Positions 18,210-26,167 of a stretch of 64,000 bases of DNA are shown here, piece after piece. The position numbers and the translations under genes are program-made. The stretch is from CAVQBJ01 sp963724405. Its GTDB lineage: Bacteria > Actinomycetota > Thermoleophilia > Solirubrobacterales > Solirubrobacteraceae. Below the pieces are notes generated by a model that searched no databases, had not been told where the DNA came from, and was given only the letters and a program-made list of their open reading frames with translations. Positions within the stretch are counted from its first letter, which is position 1; each line of letters begins with the position of its first letter. Location: assembly GCA_963724405.1 (NCBI GenBank), contig CAVRUQ010000003.1:1860001-1924000 (forward strand), written 5' to 3'.

Positions 18210-18333
18210 TACAGGGCAACGGATTTTAAGATCGACAGAAACGGGCCAGCTCCGGTCTCTGACCTGCGCTCACATGCCGTCAAGTGCGCTCAGCGGACCC
18301 GAGAATTGGGGAGTTTGGGACAGATTTCGGGGC
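18210..18333. repeat. tRNA-Leu-derived attachment site R3 (truncated core, shared arm)
   Basis: Only the inner part of the tRNA core is kept: TACAGGGCAACGGATTTTAAG (split here for length: TACAGGGCAAC, then GGATTTTAAG) at 18210-18230. It shares the CAGGGCAAC reading with R2. The arm that follows (ATCGACAGAAAC ... GAATTGGGGAGTTTGGGACAG) matches R2 and R4 except for one lost GGGAC-containing unit. It marks the border between the ATPase unit and the DUF4160/sulfatase unit. From its end to 18468 I see no gene. Confidence 0.75.
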
Positions 18334-18468
18334 GGGAGCGACCCGCCGGGCGCCGCCGGCGCCATGCGATAGACGCGCTCGAATCGTCAAGCCGTAGTCG
18401 AGCTTCGACGATGACAGGCCGCGATCGCACCTGCCCGGCCTTGCTACCCAGCTCTCAGCTGAACGGCG

Positions 18469-18744
18469 CTACGCCGGCTGGCGGTCGCGCTGCTCAGAGA
18501 GCCAGAGATGCAGCGTCTCGGGCGCGACGTCGGCCCCGTTCGGCCAACTGATGGTGCCCAGCTCGTGGTCCAACGACACGCGCGCGAAGTAATCCGGGTC
18601 TTTCAGTGGCAAGAAGACCCCACGCCACTCCCAGTTTGCGGCATTGAGAACGCCCGCCAAGCCGTCCTCGAACGAGAGCCGAAGGCGGTGCTCACCGACA
18701 ACCTCGACGGCGGTGATCCGATACAGGTGCTCTGCCAGATCCAT
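18469..18744 (-). CDS. DUF2442 family protein
   Basis: A 91-residue protein: MDLAEHLYRITAVEVVGEHR, then LRLSFEDGLAGVLNAANWEW, then a C-terminal ISWPNGADVAPETLHLWL. That layout (short beta-strands, 'F-x-DG', 'I-x-WP-x-G-x-D-x-x-P-x-x-L') is the DUF2442 signature. Such genes almost always travel with DUF4160, as here, 10 bases downstream. They have been suggested to be toxin-antitoxin-like modules, but I know of no firm function. The ATG at 18744 follows the partner's stop directly, so the two form an operon. Confidence 0.82.
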   Translation of the reverse strand: MDLAEHLYRITAVEVVGEHRLRLSFEDGLAGVLNAANWEWRGVFLPLKDPDYFARVSLDHELGTISWPNGADVAPETLHLWLSEQRDRQPA

Positions 18745-18754
18745 CTCAGCAAGT

Positions 18755-19015
18755 TTACGGGAGCGGCTCGATGCGCTCCAGCGGCTCATCCTTCCGAGCC
18801 CGGTCCCAGTTCGCACTGAGCTCCGCTCGATGGACGTCGAGCCATTCAGAGACCATTCGCAGAGCCCGCGGCGGCACCGCCCCGGCGAGAAGCTCGCCGG
18901 TCTCGATGGCGACCACGATCGTCGCTCCGGCATACGTCGCGTGGAAGTGCGGGACGCCGTGCTCCCGGAAATACATCGCAATGATGATCCCGTAGAACTC
19001 GCTGATGCGAGGCAT
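18755..19015 (-). CDS. DUF4160 family protein
   Basis: An 86-residue protein with the complete DUF4160 pattern: MPRISEFYGIIIAMYFREHG, then VPHFHATYAGATIVVAIETG, then the ELLAG and W-x-x-x-H-R-x-E-L stretches (WLDVHRAELSANWDRA). It lies first in a two-gene operon with DUF2442. The pair is common on mobile DNA, which fits its position in this island. Whether it is a toxin, an antitoxin or something else is not known. Confidence 0.85.
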   Translation of the reverse strand: MPRISEFYGIIIAMYFREHGVPHFHATYAGATIVVAIETGELLAGAVPPRALRMVSEWLDVHRAELSANWDRARKDEPLERIEPLP

Positions 19016-19125
19016 ACCGGCATGCTCACGCTCTGGCCGGACGGCCGTAGCGATCGGTCCGGGGACCGACGATACGCCGGCCCGAGAGACGCGGCACTAC
19101 GCGCGGCAACCGCGTACGTGATCAG

Positions 19126-19230
19126 GCTGAGAAGATCGCCGCGCCGCTCGAGGTAGCCGAAGGCGACATCCTCGGCTTCTACGCGTTCCCGGCGGAGCAC
19201 GAGCCCAAGCTGAGGGGCACTGAGCCAGGC
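19126..19230 (+). pseudogene. Possible IS256-type transposase remnant
   Basis: The plus-strand frame reads AEKIAAPLEVAEGDILGFYA, then FPAEHEPKLRGTEPG. This resembles 'LL-x-FY-x-FPAEHW-x-x-LRT-x-NPIES' near the end of IS256/Mutator-type transposases, but the Trp and NPIES are lost. Only about 35 residues are recognisable and there are no flanking inverted repeats. The remainder of 19016-19464 holds no gene I can support. Confidence 0.4.
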
Positions 19231-19464
19231 CCGGTTTTGCGGAGAACCTCCAAGAAACCCGGGGCGATTCATGCCGGATCGATAGCGGGGAACCTGGCTC
19301 ACGAGTCTGCTCGTCTATGACTCGACGATCACACGTCGGTCGGTCGCCAATCCCGGCATCGGCAGGTCGTCAGGTCCGCTTGATCTAACGATCCTCACCG
19401 ATCTTCGGCGGTCGCCGTCGGGCCCCAGCTCGGGAGACCGTCAGCCCTAGCCCGACGCGGTCGG

Positions 19465-19890
19465 TCACGCGGCCAGCCGGCGCATCCGAGGTGTCGTAAC
19501 TGCTCGCGCCCGTTCCCTGGCGTCAGGCCCGGCGAGCGCGCCCTCAACTCCATACTCAAAGTCGGGCAGCGTCATCAACGCCTCGAGGCGCTCGCCGACG
19601 TAGTTCCGTAGCTCGGCGGACGCAGCGCCCAGCTCGTCTCCGATTTCCGGTCGGCCATCGACGAGGAGCACGATGTCTTCGAAGTCGCGGCTTCTCAGGC
19701 AATCGCCGTTCCCTCGGTCACCGAACGCCTCGACTTTTGTGGCCACCAGGTGTGGCGGTGGCACTGCCGATGACCTCGCCCGACGGAAGTGTGACCTCCA
19801 CGTGGGCCTCGGTTGCCGGTCGCAGCCACTCGCCTGACAGCCCGGCGAGCCTGGGACTGATTTCCGCCCGGCGATCCGGTGCGCCGCCCG
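19465..19890 (-). pseudogene. Decayed nucleotidyltransferase (AbiEii/DUF-type), frameshifted
   Basis: The C-terminal part reads PPHLVATKVEAFGDRGNGDC, then LRSRDFEDIVLLVDGRPEIG, as in small nucleotidyltransferase-fold proteins of the AbiEii-like group ('FLATK-x-EAF-x-DRG-x-x-D-x-x-x-SHD-x-EDI'). Just upstream the matching sequence lies in another frame (EVTLPSGEVIGSA), so a one-base shift breaks the gene, and the N-terminal catalytic GS-x10-D-x-D part is missing. It sits beside the sulfatase operon in the third unit of the island. Confidence 0.5.
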
Positions 19891-19966
19891 GGCGGCTGCC
19901 GGCGTCGGCTTGCTCTGCCCTCCAGCCCAGACATACGCGACGCGAGGGTGGGCGCAGCGGCGGGTG

Positions 19967-21538
19967 CTACCGGGGCTGGCCCGCCCTCGAGCAGGCCGCC
20001 TGGCCGTGGCACGCATGGAGCCCGATGAGGATCCGGTGCAGGGCAGCGCGCTGCGCGGCGGTCAGGGCGCCGGCGATGTTGTTGCGCTCAAACGGGTCCT
20101 TGGCGATGTCGTAGAACTCGAGCTCGTGCTCGGCGTCCTGGTACTCGACGTAGACGGCGTCGAGCGGGTGGGCGAAGCCGGGCACGTGGGCATCGACGAG
20201 CCGGATGGCCTGGTAGGTGGTCGGGTCGCCGCCGGCCACGCCGCCGTCGAAGTCCGGGCCGGCGCTGTTCTTGTCGACGTGTTCGTGCTCGACGAGCGCC
20301 ACTGTCGGCCAGCGCGGGGAGCGGGCTGCCGGGCGCAGCAGCGGCAGGAGGCTCGACCCGTCGGCCGAGGTTGTCGGTCGAGTGTGCGCGAGCGCCTCGA
20401 ACGTCGGGCAGAGGTCGGTGTTCTGTGCGACCTGGCCGATCGACCTGCCCTTCGGGACGCCGGGGCCCGCGATGATCAGCGGCACGTGGATGTCGGTGTC
20501 GAACGCGGTCTGCTTGCCGCGGGTGAGCTGATGCTGGCCGATGTGGTAGCCGTTGTCGGAGCTAAACACGATGTAGGTGCTGCTTAGCTCGTGTCGGTTG
20601 GCCAGGGTCTGTTCGACATGGGAGAGCGTCAGATCGACGGCCTCGACGTCCTGGACGCGAAGGCGATAGTCGGCGTCGAGCGAGGCGATCGTCGCCGGGG
20701 TGAGGGGTTTCTTGCGCGCCAGCCAGCCCGGCGGGTCGATGTTGGGCGTGTTGAACGACGGGTCGCGCGGTTCGGTCAGGCCTGGGAAGTCGTTGGCGTT
20801 GCGCGGCGCGGGCACGAACGGCTCGTGGGGCGCGAACGTCGCGATCTCGACCGCGAACGGCTTGGATCCCGACTGCTCGATGAACTTCTGCGCCCACGCC
20901 CCGTCGACGTCGACGCCGTAGGCGTCGGGCGCGCCGCTGGGTCCGCCGCCCGCGGTCGGTCCGCCGTAGCTGTCGATCTTGCCGTTGTCGTTGAGCTCGT
21001 AGTTGAACTCGGCATAGCCCGAGCTGTTGGAGACATGCCAGTCACTCCAGCCGGGCGGGATCGGCGCCGTCTGTGGGGTCATCTGCGGATCGCCATAGCC
21101 GTTGAGGTACTTGCCGATCATCGAGGTGCGATAGCCGGCGGCGTGCAGCGCCACGGCCCACGTACGAGGCGCCAGGTTCTCGGCCTGGAAGCGCTGGTAG
21201 CCCCCGTCTGGCCCCACGTTGGTGATCACCTTGGAGTCGTGCGGGTACAGGCCGGTGAACAGGGTCGTGCGCGACGGGCAGCACAGCGAGTCGGCGACGT
21301 AGTAGTTGCGGAAGGTCTCCCCCTGGCGCTCGAGCGCCATGATGTGCGGCGCCCACCGCTGGCTCAGCAGATTCCACGACAGGTCGTCGGTGAGGATGAA
21401 CACGATGTTGGGGCGCTTCACGGAGGCCTCCGGGGCTGCGGCGGCCCGCGGCGCGGCACTCGGGGCGAGCGCGATCGTCATCACGGCGGCGACGGCCGCG
21501 AGGGTCAGCGAGGTGGCGAGGATGCGGTGTCGGGTCAT
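19967..21538 (-). CDS. Secreted sulfatase (arylsulfatase/GlcNAc-6-sulfatase-like)
   Basis: A 523-residue sulfate-ester hydrolase. A signal peptide (residues ~1-35, A-rich c-region) is followed by KRPNIVFILTDD with the metal-binding D51-D52. The C-x-P-S-R motif, SLCCPSRTTLFTG, places the formylglycine Cys at residue 86. IGKYLNGYG and VFSSDNGYHIGQH are further active-site loops. Activity needs a formylglycine-generating enzyme, not seen in this window. ATG 21538 overlaps the stop of the upstream gene as ATGA. A much longer open frame on this strand is not used because upstream it shadows the neighbour. The substrate is unknown; sulfated polysaccharide or an aryl sulfate is possible. Confidence 0.92.
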   Translation of the reverse strand: MTRHRILATSLTLAAVAAVMTIALAPSAAPRAAAAPEASVKRPNIVFILTDDLSWNLLSQRWAPHIMALERQGETFRNYYVADSLCCPSRTTLFTGLYPHDSKVITNVGPDGGYQRFQAENLAPRTWAVALHAAGYRTSMIGKYLNGYGDPQMTPQTAPIPPGWSDWHVSNSSGYAEFNYELNDNGKIDSYGGPTAGGGPSGAPDAYGVDVDGAWAQKFIEQSGSKPFAVEIATFAPHEPFVPAPRNANDFPGLTEPRDPSFNTPNIDPPGWLARKKPLTPATIASLDADYRLRVQDVEAVDLTLSHVEQTLANRHELSSTYIVFSSDNGYHIGQHQLTRGKQTAFDTDIHVPLIIAGPGVPKGRSIGQVAQNTDLCPTFEALAHTRPTTSADGSSLLPLLRPAARSPRWPTVALVEHEHVDKNSAGPDFDGGVAGGDPTTYQAIRLVDAHVPGFAHPLDAVYVEYQDAEHELEFYDIAKDPFERNNIAGALTAAQRAALHRILIGLHACHGQAACSRAGQPR

Positions 21539-22905
21539 CGCAAGGCTCCCTGGGTCGTAGTCGCTATCCACGCCGTGCCGTCGGCGGGGAAGAAGTTGCA
21601 GTCGTAACCGCCGAAATAGACGCGGTCGTCGCGGAACGGCGACGCGACGATCGTGCGCACCGAGACGAACGCCTGTCCCAGGCGCACCGGTGAGCCGGCA
21701 TGGCCGGCGGGCGTCATCGCGGGGCCTCCGAGGCAGTGCAGCGCGTAGTGCTGGGCCGTGCCGGTGTCGTCTCGCAGGGCGAAGCACGCGGTCGCGTCGA
21801 AGCCGGTCGGCTGGCAGGTGCGGGTCGCCGGACAGCCGCCGGCGTAGCGCCACTCGATCCCGAAAGCCTGCCGGCGCGCACCGTCGACCTCGATCGTCGC
21901 CACGTTGTTGTAGGCGGCGATCACGTAGTCGATCGCACTCGGCGCCACGGTGGTTCCCTGGGCGCTGAGCATCCGGCTGATCGCGGTCATCGCGGTGAAC
22001 TCGACGATCGGCGTCAGCTGCGCGGCACGCAGGTCGTCGAAGCGCAGCATGTCGCCGTTGCCCTCGGTCGAGACGAGCAGCGACGGCCGCCCGGCGTGAG
22101 CGACGCACGTGAGCCCGCGCAGGCCGCTGTTGAGGGGGCCGACCGCGGGAGCCTGGTACACGAGCGACCAACGCCGCTCGCCGCTGCTCAGCCGGCCATC
22201 GTTGCGGCGGTACAGGCGTGTGTTGATCGAGACGTAGAGCGCGCCGCCGCAGTCGGCGAAGCCGGTCACCTTCTGCGTCTTCAGTCCGGGCGATGACGGC
22301 GCCGCGACCGACAGCTCGGGCTTGGCGTCGAACACGAGGGTGCGGCGCGACGGCGACCAGACGCCACGCAGGATTCCGGTCGGGTTGACGCCGGCGTAGA
22401 CCGCCCACGTGCCGCCGGATTCGTGGGCGCCGAACGCTCGCACGTCGGCCCCAAGCGAGGCGAGCGGGTACGCGGCCGCACGCGCGAACGCACCGGCGCC
22501 GTCGAGGAGCCACTGGATCTCCGAGCGTCCGCCGACGATCGCCTGAGTGACGAGTAGCGAATGTCCCGGGTCGGTTGGCATCTCGAACGAGTCGATCGCC
22601 TGCACGCGGGTGGACTGCGTGCGCTCGAACACCCGCCACGGGCTGCTCGCCGAGTCCTTGACGAGGACCTGGCCGGCCGCCTGCGGACTCGGGCGCTCCC
22701 ACTGATCGGTGATCGCGAACAGCCGGCCGGCGTGGGCGACGAGCGCGAGCGTCTCGTTGTCGTGGGCGACAACCGAGGCGGCGTCGGTGGTCAGTGGCTG
22801 CCGCTGCGCGGAAACGGCGACCATCGTCCCGGCGGCGGGCGCGGCGGCGGTCGCGGCGACGGTCGCGAGGACCAGGGCAATCGGAACGAGCATCCGTCGA
22901 AGCAT
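21535..22905 (-). CDS. Secreted protein of unknown function, coupled to sulfatase
   Basis: A protein of about 456 residues starting MLRRMLVPIALVLATVAATA, a clear signal peptide. The mature part is beta-rich with repeated 'GGALYVSINTRLYRR', 'PSLLVSTEGNGDMLRFDD' and 'DYVIAAYNNVATIEVDG' strands, suggesting a beta-propeller. Several Cys (CPATRTC, CFALRD, CLGG, YDCNFF) may form disulfides. It is translationally coupled to the sulfatase and both are read from a MarR-controlled promoter, so it may bind the sulfatase's substrate. ATG 22905 is preferred over an upstream TTG because the promoter -10 lies at 22915-22920. Confidence 0.75.
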   Translation of the reverse strand: MLRRMLVPIALVLATVAATAAAPAAGTMVAVSAQRQPLTTDAASVVAHDNETLALVAHAGRLFAITDQWERPSPQAAGQVLVKDSASSPWRVFERTQSTRVQAIDSFEMPTDPGHSLLVTQAIVGGRSEIQWLLDGAGAFARAAAYPLASLGADVRAFGAHESGGTWAVYAGVNPTGILRGVWSPSRRTLVFDAKPELSVAAPSSPGLKTQKVTGFADCGGALYVSINTRLYRRNDGRLSSGERRWSLVYQAPAVGPLNSGLRGLTCVAHAGRPSLLVSTEGNGDMLRFDDLRAAQLTPIVEFTAMTAISRMLSAQGTTVAPSAIDYVIAAYNNVATIEVDGARRQAFGIEWRYAGGCPATRTCQPTGFDATACFALRDDTGTAQHYALHCLGGPAMTPAGHAGSPVRLGQAFVSVRTIVASPFRDDRVYFGGYDCNFFPADGTAWIATTTQGALR

Positions 22906-22914
22906 CCGTAGGCC

Positions 22915-22942
22915 AGGATAGACTGTCAACCATGGTTGTCAA
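22915..22942 (-). promoter_or_regulatory. Promoter of the sulfatase operon
   Basis: Read on the minus strand: -35 TTGACA (22937-22942), a 16-base spacer, and -10 TATCCT (22915-22920). The -10 ends 9 bases before the ATG at 22905, so the mRNA should be leaderless or nearly so. The MarR-type palindrome fills the spacer. Confidence 0.65.
22927..22938. promoter_or_regulatory. MarR-type operator palindrome between -35 and -10
   Basis: CAACCATGGTTG is a perfect 12-bp palindrome lying inside the spacer of the sulfatase-operon promoter and covering the ATG of the divergent MarR gene. Binding there would block the operon promoter and translation or transcription of the regulator itself. Confidence 0.6.
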
Positions 22943-23420
22943 TAGTCGCTCCCCCCTCGGCGGCGCGCTGCGGCGCGCGTGGGTCGGCTACCAACGCCGG
23001 CTCGACGCGCGGATGGCCGACGCCGGATTCGGCGACCGCGGGTTTCCCGATGGCCGCGTGCTGCGGCTGTGCGCGCGCGGCGACGCGACGACCGCGGCGC
23101 AGATCGCCCGCGAGCTGGGGATCTCACGCCAGGCGGCCGGCAAGATCGTCAACCGCCTGCGCGACCGCGGCTACGTCGCGCTCGAGGCCTCAGCGCACGA
23201 CGCCCGAGCGAAGCAGATCGCGCTGACGACCCGCGGCGCGGACTACCTCGCCACCCAGCGTCACTCCGCACGGGCGATCGAGCGCGAGCTGCGTGCCGAG
23301 ATCGGCACCGAGGCGTTCAACGCCCTGTGGGCGCTGGTCGACGCGCTCGGGGGCGACGACCAGCCGCGGATGAGCGACTACCTCCGTGGGAGCTACCGCG
23401 GGGAAGGGCGCACGCGGTAG
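22932..23420 (+). CDS. MarR-family transcriptional regulator
   Basis: A 162-residue winged-helix regulator. Helices: GALRRAWVGYQRRLDARMAD; the HTH ATTAAQIARELGISRQAAGK with recognition helix ISRQAAGKIVNRL; the wing RGYVALEASAHDARAKQIAL; then the dimer helices to the C-terminus. The wing lacks the classic D-x-R-x-K order but keeps DARAKQ. It starts at ATG 22932, inside the palindromic operator, and is divergent from the sulfatase operon it most likely represses. The effector ligand is unknown; a sulfated aromatic or sugar is a reasonable guess. The intergenic region after it (23421-23569) leads to repeat R4. Confidence 0.85.
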   Translation: MVVNSRSPLGGALRRAWVGYQRRLDARMADAGFGDRGFPDGRVLRLCARGDATTAAQIARELGISRQAAGKIVNRLRDRGYVALEASAHDARAKQIALTTRGADYLATQRHSARAIERELRAEIGTEAFNALWALVDALGGDDQPRMSDYLRGSYRGEGRTR

Positions 23421-23569
23421 CAGCGCGGCCCGACACGACAGGAACCAGCGCAAGACGAAGCGCCCGGAAGAAGACGTTGACCGGCTGCCGTCGCTTCGAT
23501 GACTCCGGGGTCGATCGCCTCGCAGAGTGGCCGGGCGCAAGACCCGCCGTTTCAGCCCCTCCGCCACCA

Positions 23570-23738
23570 TACCCGGGGAGGGACTCGAACCCTCAGAACC
23601 CCATACGGGGCAACGGATTTTAAGATCGACAGATAGCGGTCATCTCCGGCCGGTAGGGCGCGCTCAGATGCGCTCAGATGCGCTTTGGTCGCCTCAGAAT
23701 TGCGGAGGTTGGGACAGAGTTTGGGACAGAATCGGGGC
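23570..23738. repeat. tRNA-Leu-derived attachment site R4 with shared arm
   Basis: Bases 23570-23624 reproduce the tRNA-Leu(UAA) 3' part, from TACCCGGGGAGGGACTCGAA to the anticodon loop end GGATTTTAAG, with one base change. Then comes the element arm ATCGACAGATAGC ... GAATTGCGGAGGTTGGGACA. This is the best copy and should be the distal att site of the 19.5-kb unit whose proximal site is the tRNA itself. The minus strand of the arm reads VPNSVPTSAIL, shared in part with R1 and R2, possibly the end of a lost integrase gene. Confidence 0.85.
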
Positions 23739-23930
23739 CCGCCGAGCGGCATGCGATTCTGATTGCCTCCCCTTGCCTGACGGCGGCAGGCTTCCACGGC
23801 GGCGCTTCCGTATACCGAGCGCCGACGCGGATTGAGGATGTCGGCACGACTATTTCGCGCATGTCACGCTGCCGCGCTAATGCGTGCGCTTCCTGCCGCC
23901 GATCGGCTCGGTGTGCGGTCGCGCGCCGAG

Positions 23931-25748
23931 ATGCAAGCTGTCCGAACGCGAGTGACCCTCGTCGCCTGCGTGTTGATCGCGATGCTCATCGCCGCCTGTC
24001 CATGCGCAGCTGCTCCAGGCCTATCGGCTCCGGTCCTGGTGGCTGGGGCGGACGCGATCTGCCCCGACGTGGCCGGCGACGCGATCGGGTGGACGTCGAT
24101 CATTCCCCACAGATCCACCTTTGGCTCGTCGCCGGCAACACCGCCAGTTGTCATCACCAACCACATCGCCACACTCAACTCCACGGGCATCGTCGACGCC
24201 GAGTCCGTCGGACCGGCGAACGGAACCGCCTACCCCTGCCCGGCGGTCGCCGCTGGCGCCACGGACGCCCGCGTGGTGTCGAATGTCACGGCGCCTCCGC
24301 CAGACGCCTTCTTCTTCGACCTAGTCGCGGCACCGCTGTGGCTCGCCTCGCCGGGCGCGGCCGCAAGCGAGATCACCCCCGACGCCTCGCTTTCGACGAT
24401 CGCGCTTGCCCCAGACGGAAGTGGGGTCGTGGCCTGGCTTCGTCTCGACATCGCCGCATCGACAAACGGGCCTAGCTTCGTGGTCGAGGCGGCGCGCGTG
24501 TCGCCCAACGGCACCGTGGGGCTCCCCCAGCAACTGGCCGGTCCAAGCGGCGACGTCAACGTGCCCGACGTCGAGAGCGGACCGCAGGATCTCATCGCGC
24601 CAGTCGCGACGGCCACCCCCGACGGCAGCGTCACCGTGGCGTACGCCCTCCCCACGACCGACGCGCAGCACGAGACCGTCCAGGTGAGCATCGCCCGACC
24701 AGGCAGCCCGTTCGTCCCAGCGCAAACGCTGTTCACCACCGGCATCAACAACTCCGTCGGCCACGTCGACGACCTCACGGTGGCCAGCGGACCGAACGGC
24801 GCCAGCGCTATCAGCTGGTCTACCACCACGGACGCGACCAACCAAGCGTCGCACGGCCCCCCCTACGAGAACCGCTTCGCCCGGCAGCCACAACCGGGCA
24901 CGCCGTACGCGGTGATCTCCCAACCGTTCCCCAGCGCGGCGATCCGCAACGCCGACTCCGGAATCATCCCCACCCTCGTTCTCGACGCGGCCGAACGCAT
25001 CACCGCCCTCGCCACGAACGGGCCAGGTGACCTCGAGACGGGGCGTAGCGGCGGGCTGTGGGCGCTTCGAGCCTCCGCCGGCCAGCCCTTCGGCGCCGCG
25101 CAGCAGCTGTCCGACGGCGAGATCGCGTCGCCCTCACTCGCCGTCGCACCCGACGGAACGGTGGTCGCCGCCTGGGTACAAACCGCCATCGGACCCGGTG
25201 GCGGCCTCACCTCCCAAGCGGTCATGGCGACCGCCGCGCCCGGGATGCCCTTCGGGCCGCCGATCGCAATCACAGCGCCCGCCCAACCAGCCGAGCAGAC
25301 AAGCGTCACATTCGACGCAACCGGCATCATGCACGTCGCGTGGATGATCGGGACCGAGAGCCCGCTCGGCGCACAAGGGAAGACGAGCTTCGGGGCGATC
25401 TACGCCAGCACCGCGCAACCCGGAGCGCCAGACCCGCTCGCCATGACGGGCCCCCGCGTCGCGCTCGCACTCCTCAACCAACGTAGGTTCCGCAATCCGA
25501 TCCACATACGCGTCACCGTCGACCGTCCATGCCTCCTCAGCCTGCAAGCCGTGGCCGATGGCAAGCCGAGCCCGTGGTCGGACCTTGACTCCGTCCTCTA
25601 CCGATTCACCCACGCGGAATCGCTCGTGCTCCCGCTCAGCACCAGCTCCAACCCACACCCGCATTACGTGCGAGTCGTCGCCTACGCGTCAACAGACACC
25701 GGGGCGTCATCAGCCGCCCGAGCGCGCTACTACCTCCCTGCCCCGTAG
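23931..25748 (+). CDS. Secreted beta-propeller-like protein
   Basis: A protein of about 605 residues. MQAVRTRVTLVACVLIAMLI then AACPCAAAPG is a signal peptide; the Cys at LIAAC could also be a lipobox. The mature part repeats 'PDGSGVVAWLR', 'PDGSVTVAYAL', 'PNGASAISWST', 'PDGTVVAAWVQ' and 'ATGIMHVAWMI' at 60-90 residue spacing, typical of propeller blades in Thermoleophilia secreted proteins. The C-terminal ~90 residues (IHIRVTVDRPCLLSLQAV) form a separate beta domain. The frame is open to TTG 23832 and in-frame ATGs lie at 23838 and 23880; I chose the Met directly before the signal peptide. Function is unknown. Confidence 0.75.
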   Translation: MQAVRTRVTLVACVLIAMLIAACPCAAAPGLSAPVLVAGADAICPDVAGDAIGWTSIIPHRSTFGSSPATPPVVITNHIATLNSTGIVDAESVGPANGTAYPCPAVAAGATDARVVSNVTAPPPDAFFFDLVAAPLWLASPGAAASEITPDASLSTIALAPDGSGVVAWLRLDIAASTNGPSFVVEAARVSPNGTVGLPQQLAGPSGDVNVPDVESGPQDLIAPVATATPDGSVTVAYALPTTDAQHETVQVSIARPGSPFVPAQTLFTTGINNSVGHVDDLTVASGPNGASAISWSTTTDATNQASHGPPYENRFARQPQPGTPYAVISQPFPSAAIRNADSGIIPTLVLDAAERITALATNGPGDLETGRSGGLWALRASAGQPFGAAQQLSDGEIASPSLAVAPDGTVVAAWVQTAIGPGGGLTSQAVMATAAPGMPFGPPIAITAPAQPAEQTSVTFDATGIMHVAWMIGTESPLGAQGKTSFGAIYASTAQPGAPDPLAMTGPRVALALLNQRRFRNPIHIRVTVDRPCLLSLQAVADGKPSPWSDLDSVLYRFTHAESLVLPLSTSSNPHPHYVRVVAYASTDTGASSAARARYYLPAP

Positions 25749-26167
25749 CAGCCGGACAGAATCGCGACCTCAGGATGCGGCGGGGCGCTGCTCTTCCGCT
25801 GAGCGGCCTGACCGCCACACCTCCTACTCCGCGTTCGCGGCGCGTCCGCAGACGCCATCCGCGGAGTCGCCGCTGCGGACGTGCCTCTCCAACAGCGGCG
25901 CCGTTGATCGCAGGATCGCCGACAGCTCGTCGACAAACGTCGCGGCCACGTGCGAAGGGTGTGACCTCTGGAGCCCGACTCGTGAGATGCACACGGGAGC
26001 GATCGGGGCACTCCTCCACGGTGCAGGCGCCAGGCTCCTCCCCGATCGCATCCTACCGATAAGAGATCGTCTAGTTCGCATCTCACTGATCCAGCTGGCG
26101 AAGTAGCGAAGCAGCGCGGACCTCGCTGCACCGTGGTCGTGTTCAGGTGTCGAGCTCGTGGGCGGCC
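25749..26167. other. No gene recognised
   Basis: This spacer lies between two convergent genes. Open frames exist on both strands but none has a recognisable motif, start signal or consistent codon bias. Confidence 0.5.

Noticed and set aside
19967..22942. A single 991-codon minus-strand frame covering the sulfatase and beyond
   Set aside because: Only the part from 21538 down encodes the sulfatase; the upstream half is the out-of-frame shadow of the secreted protein gene, which ends at 21535 with an ATGA overlap.
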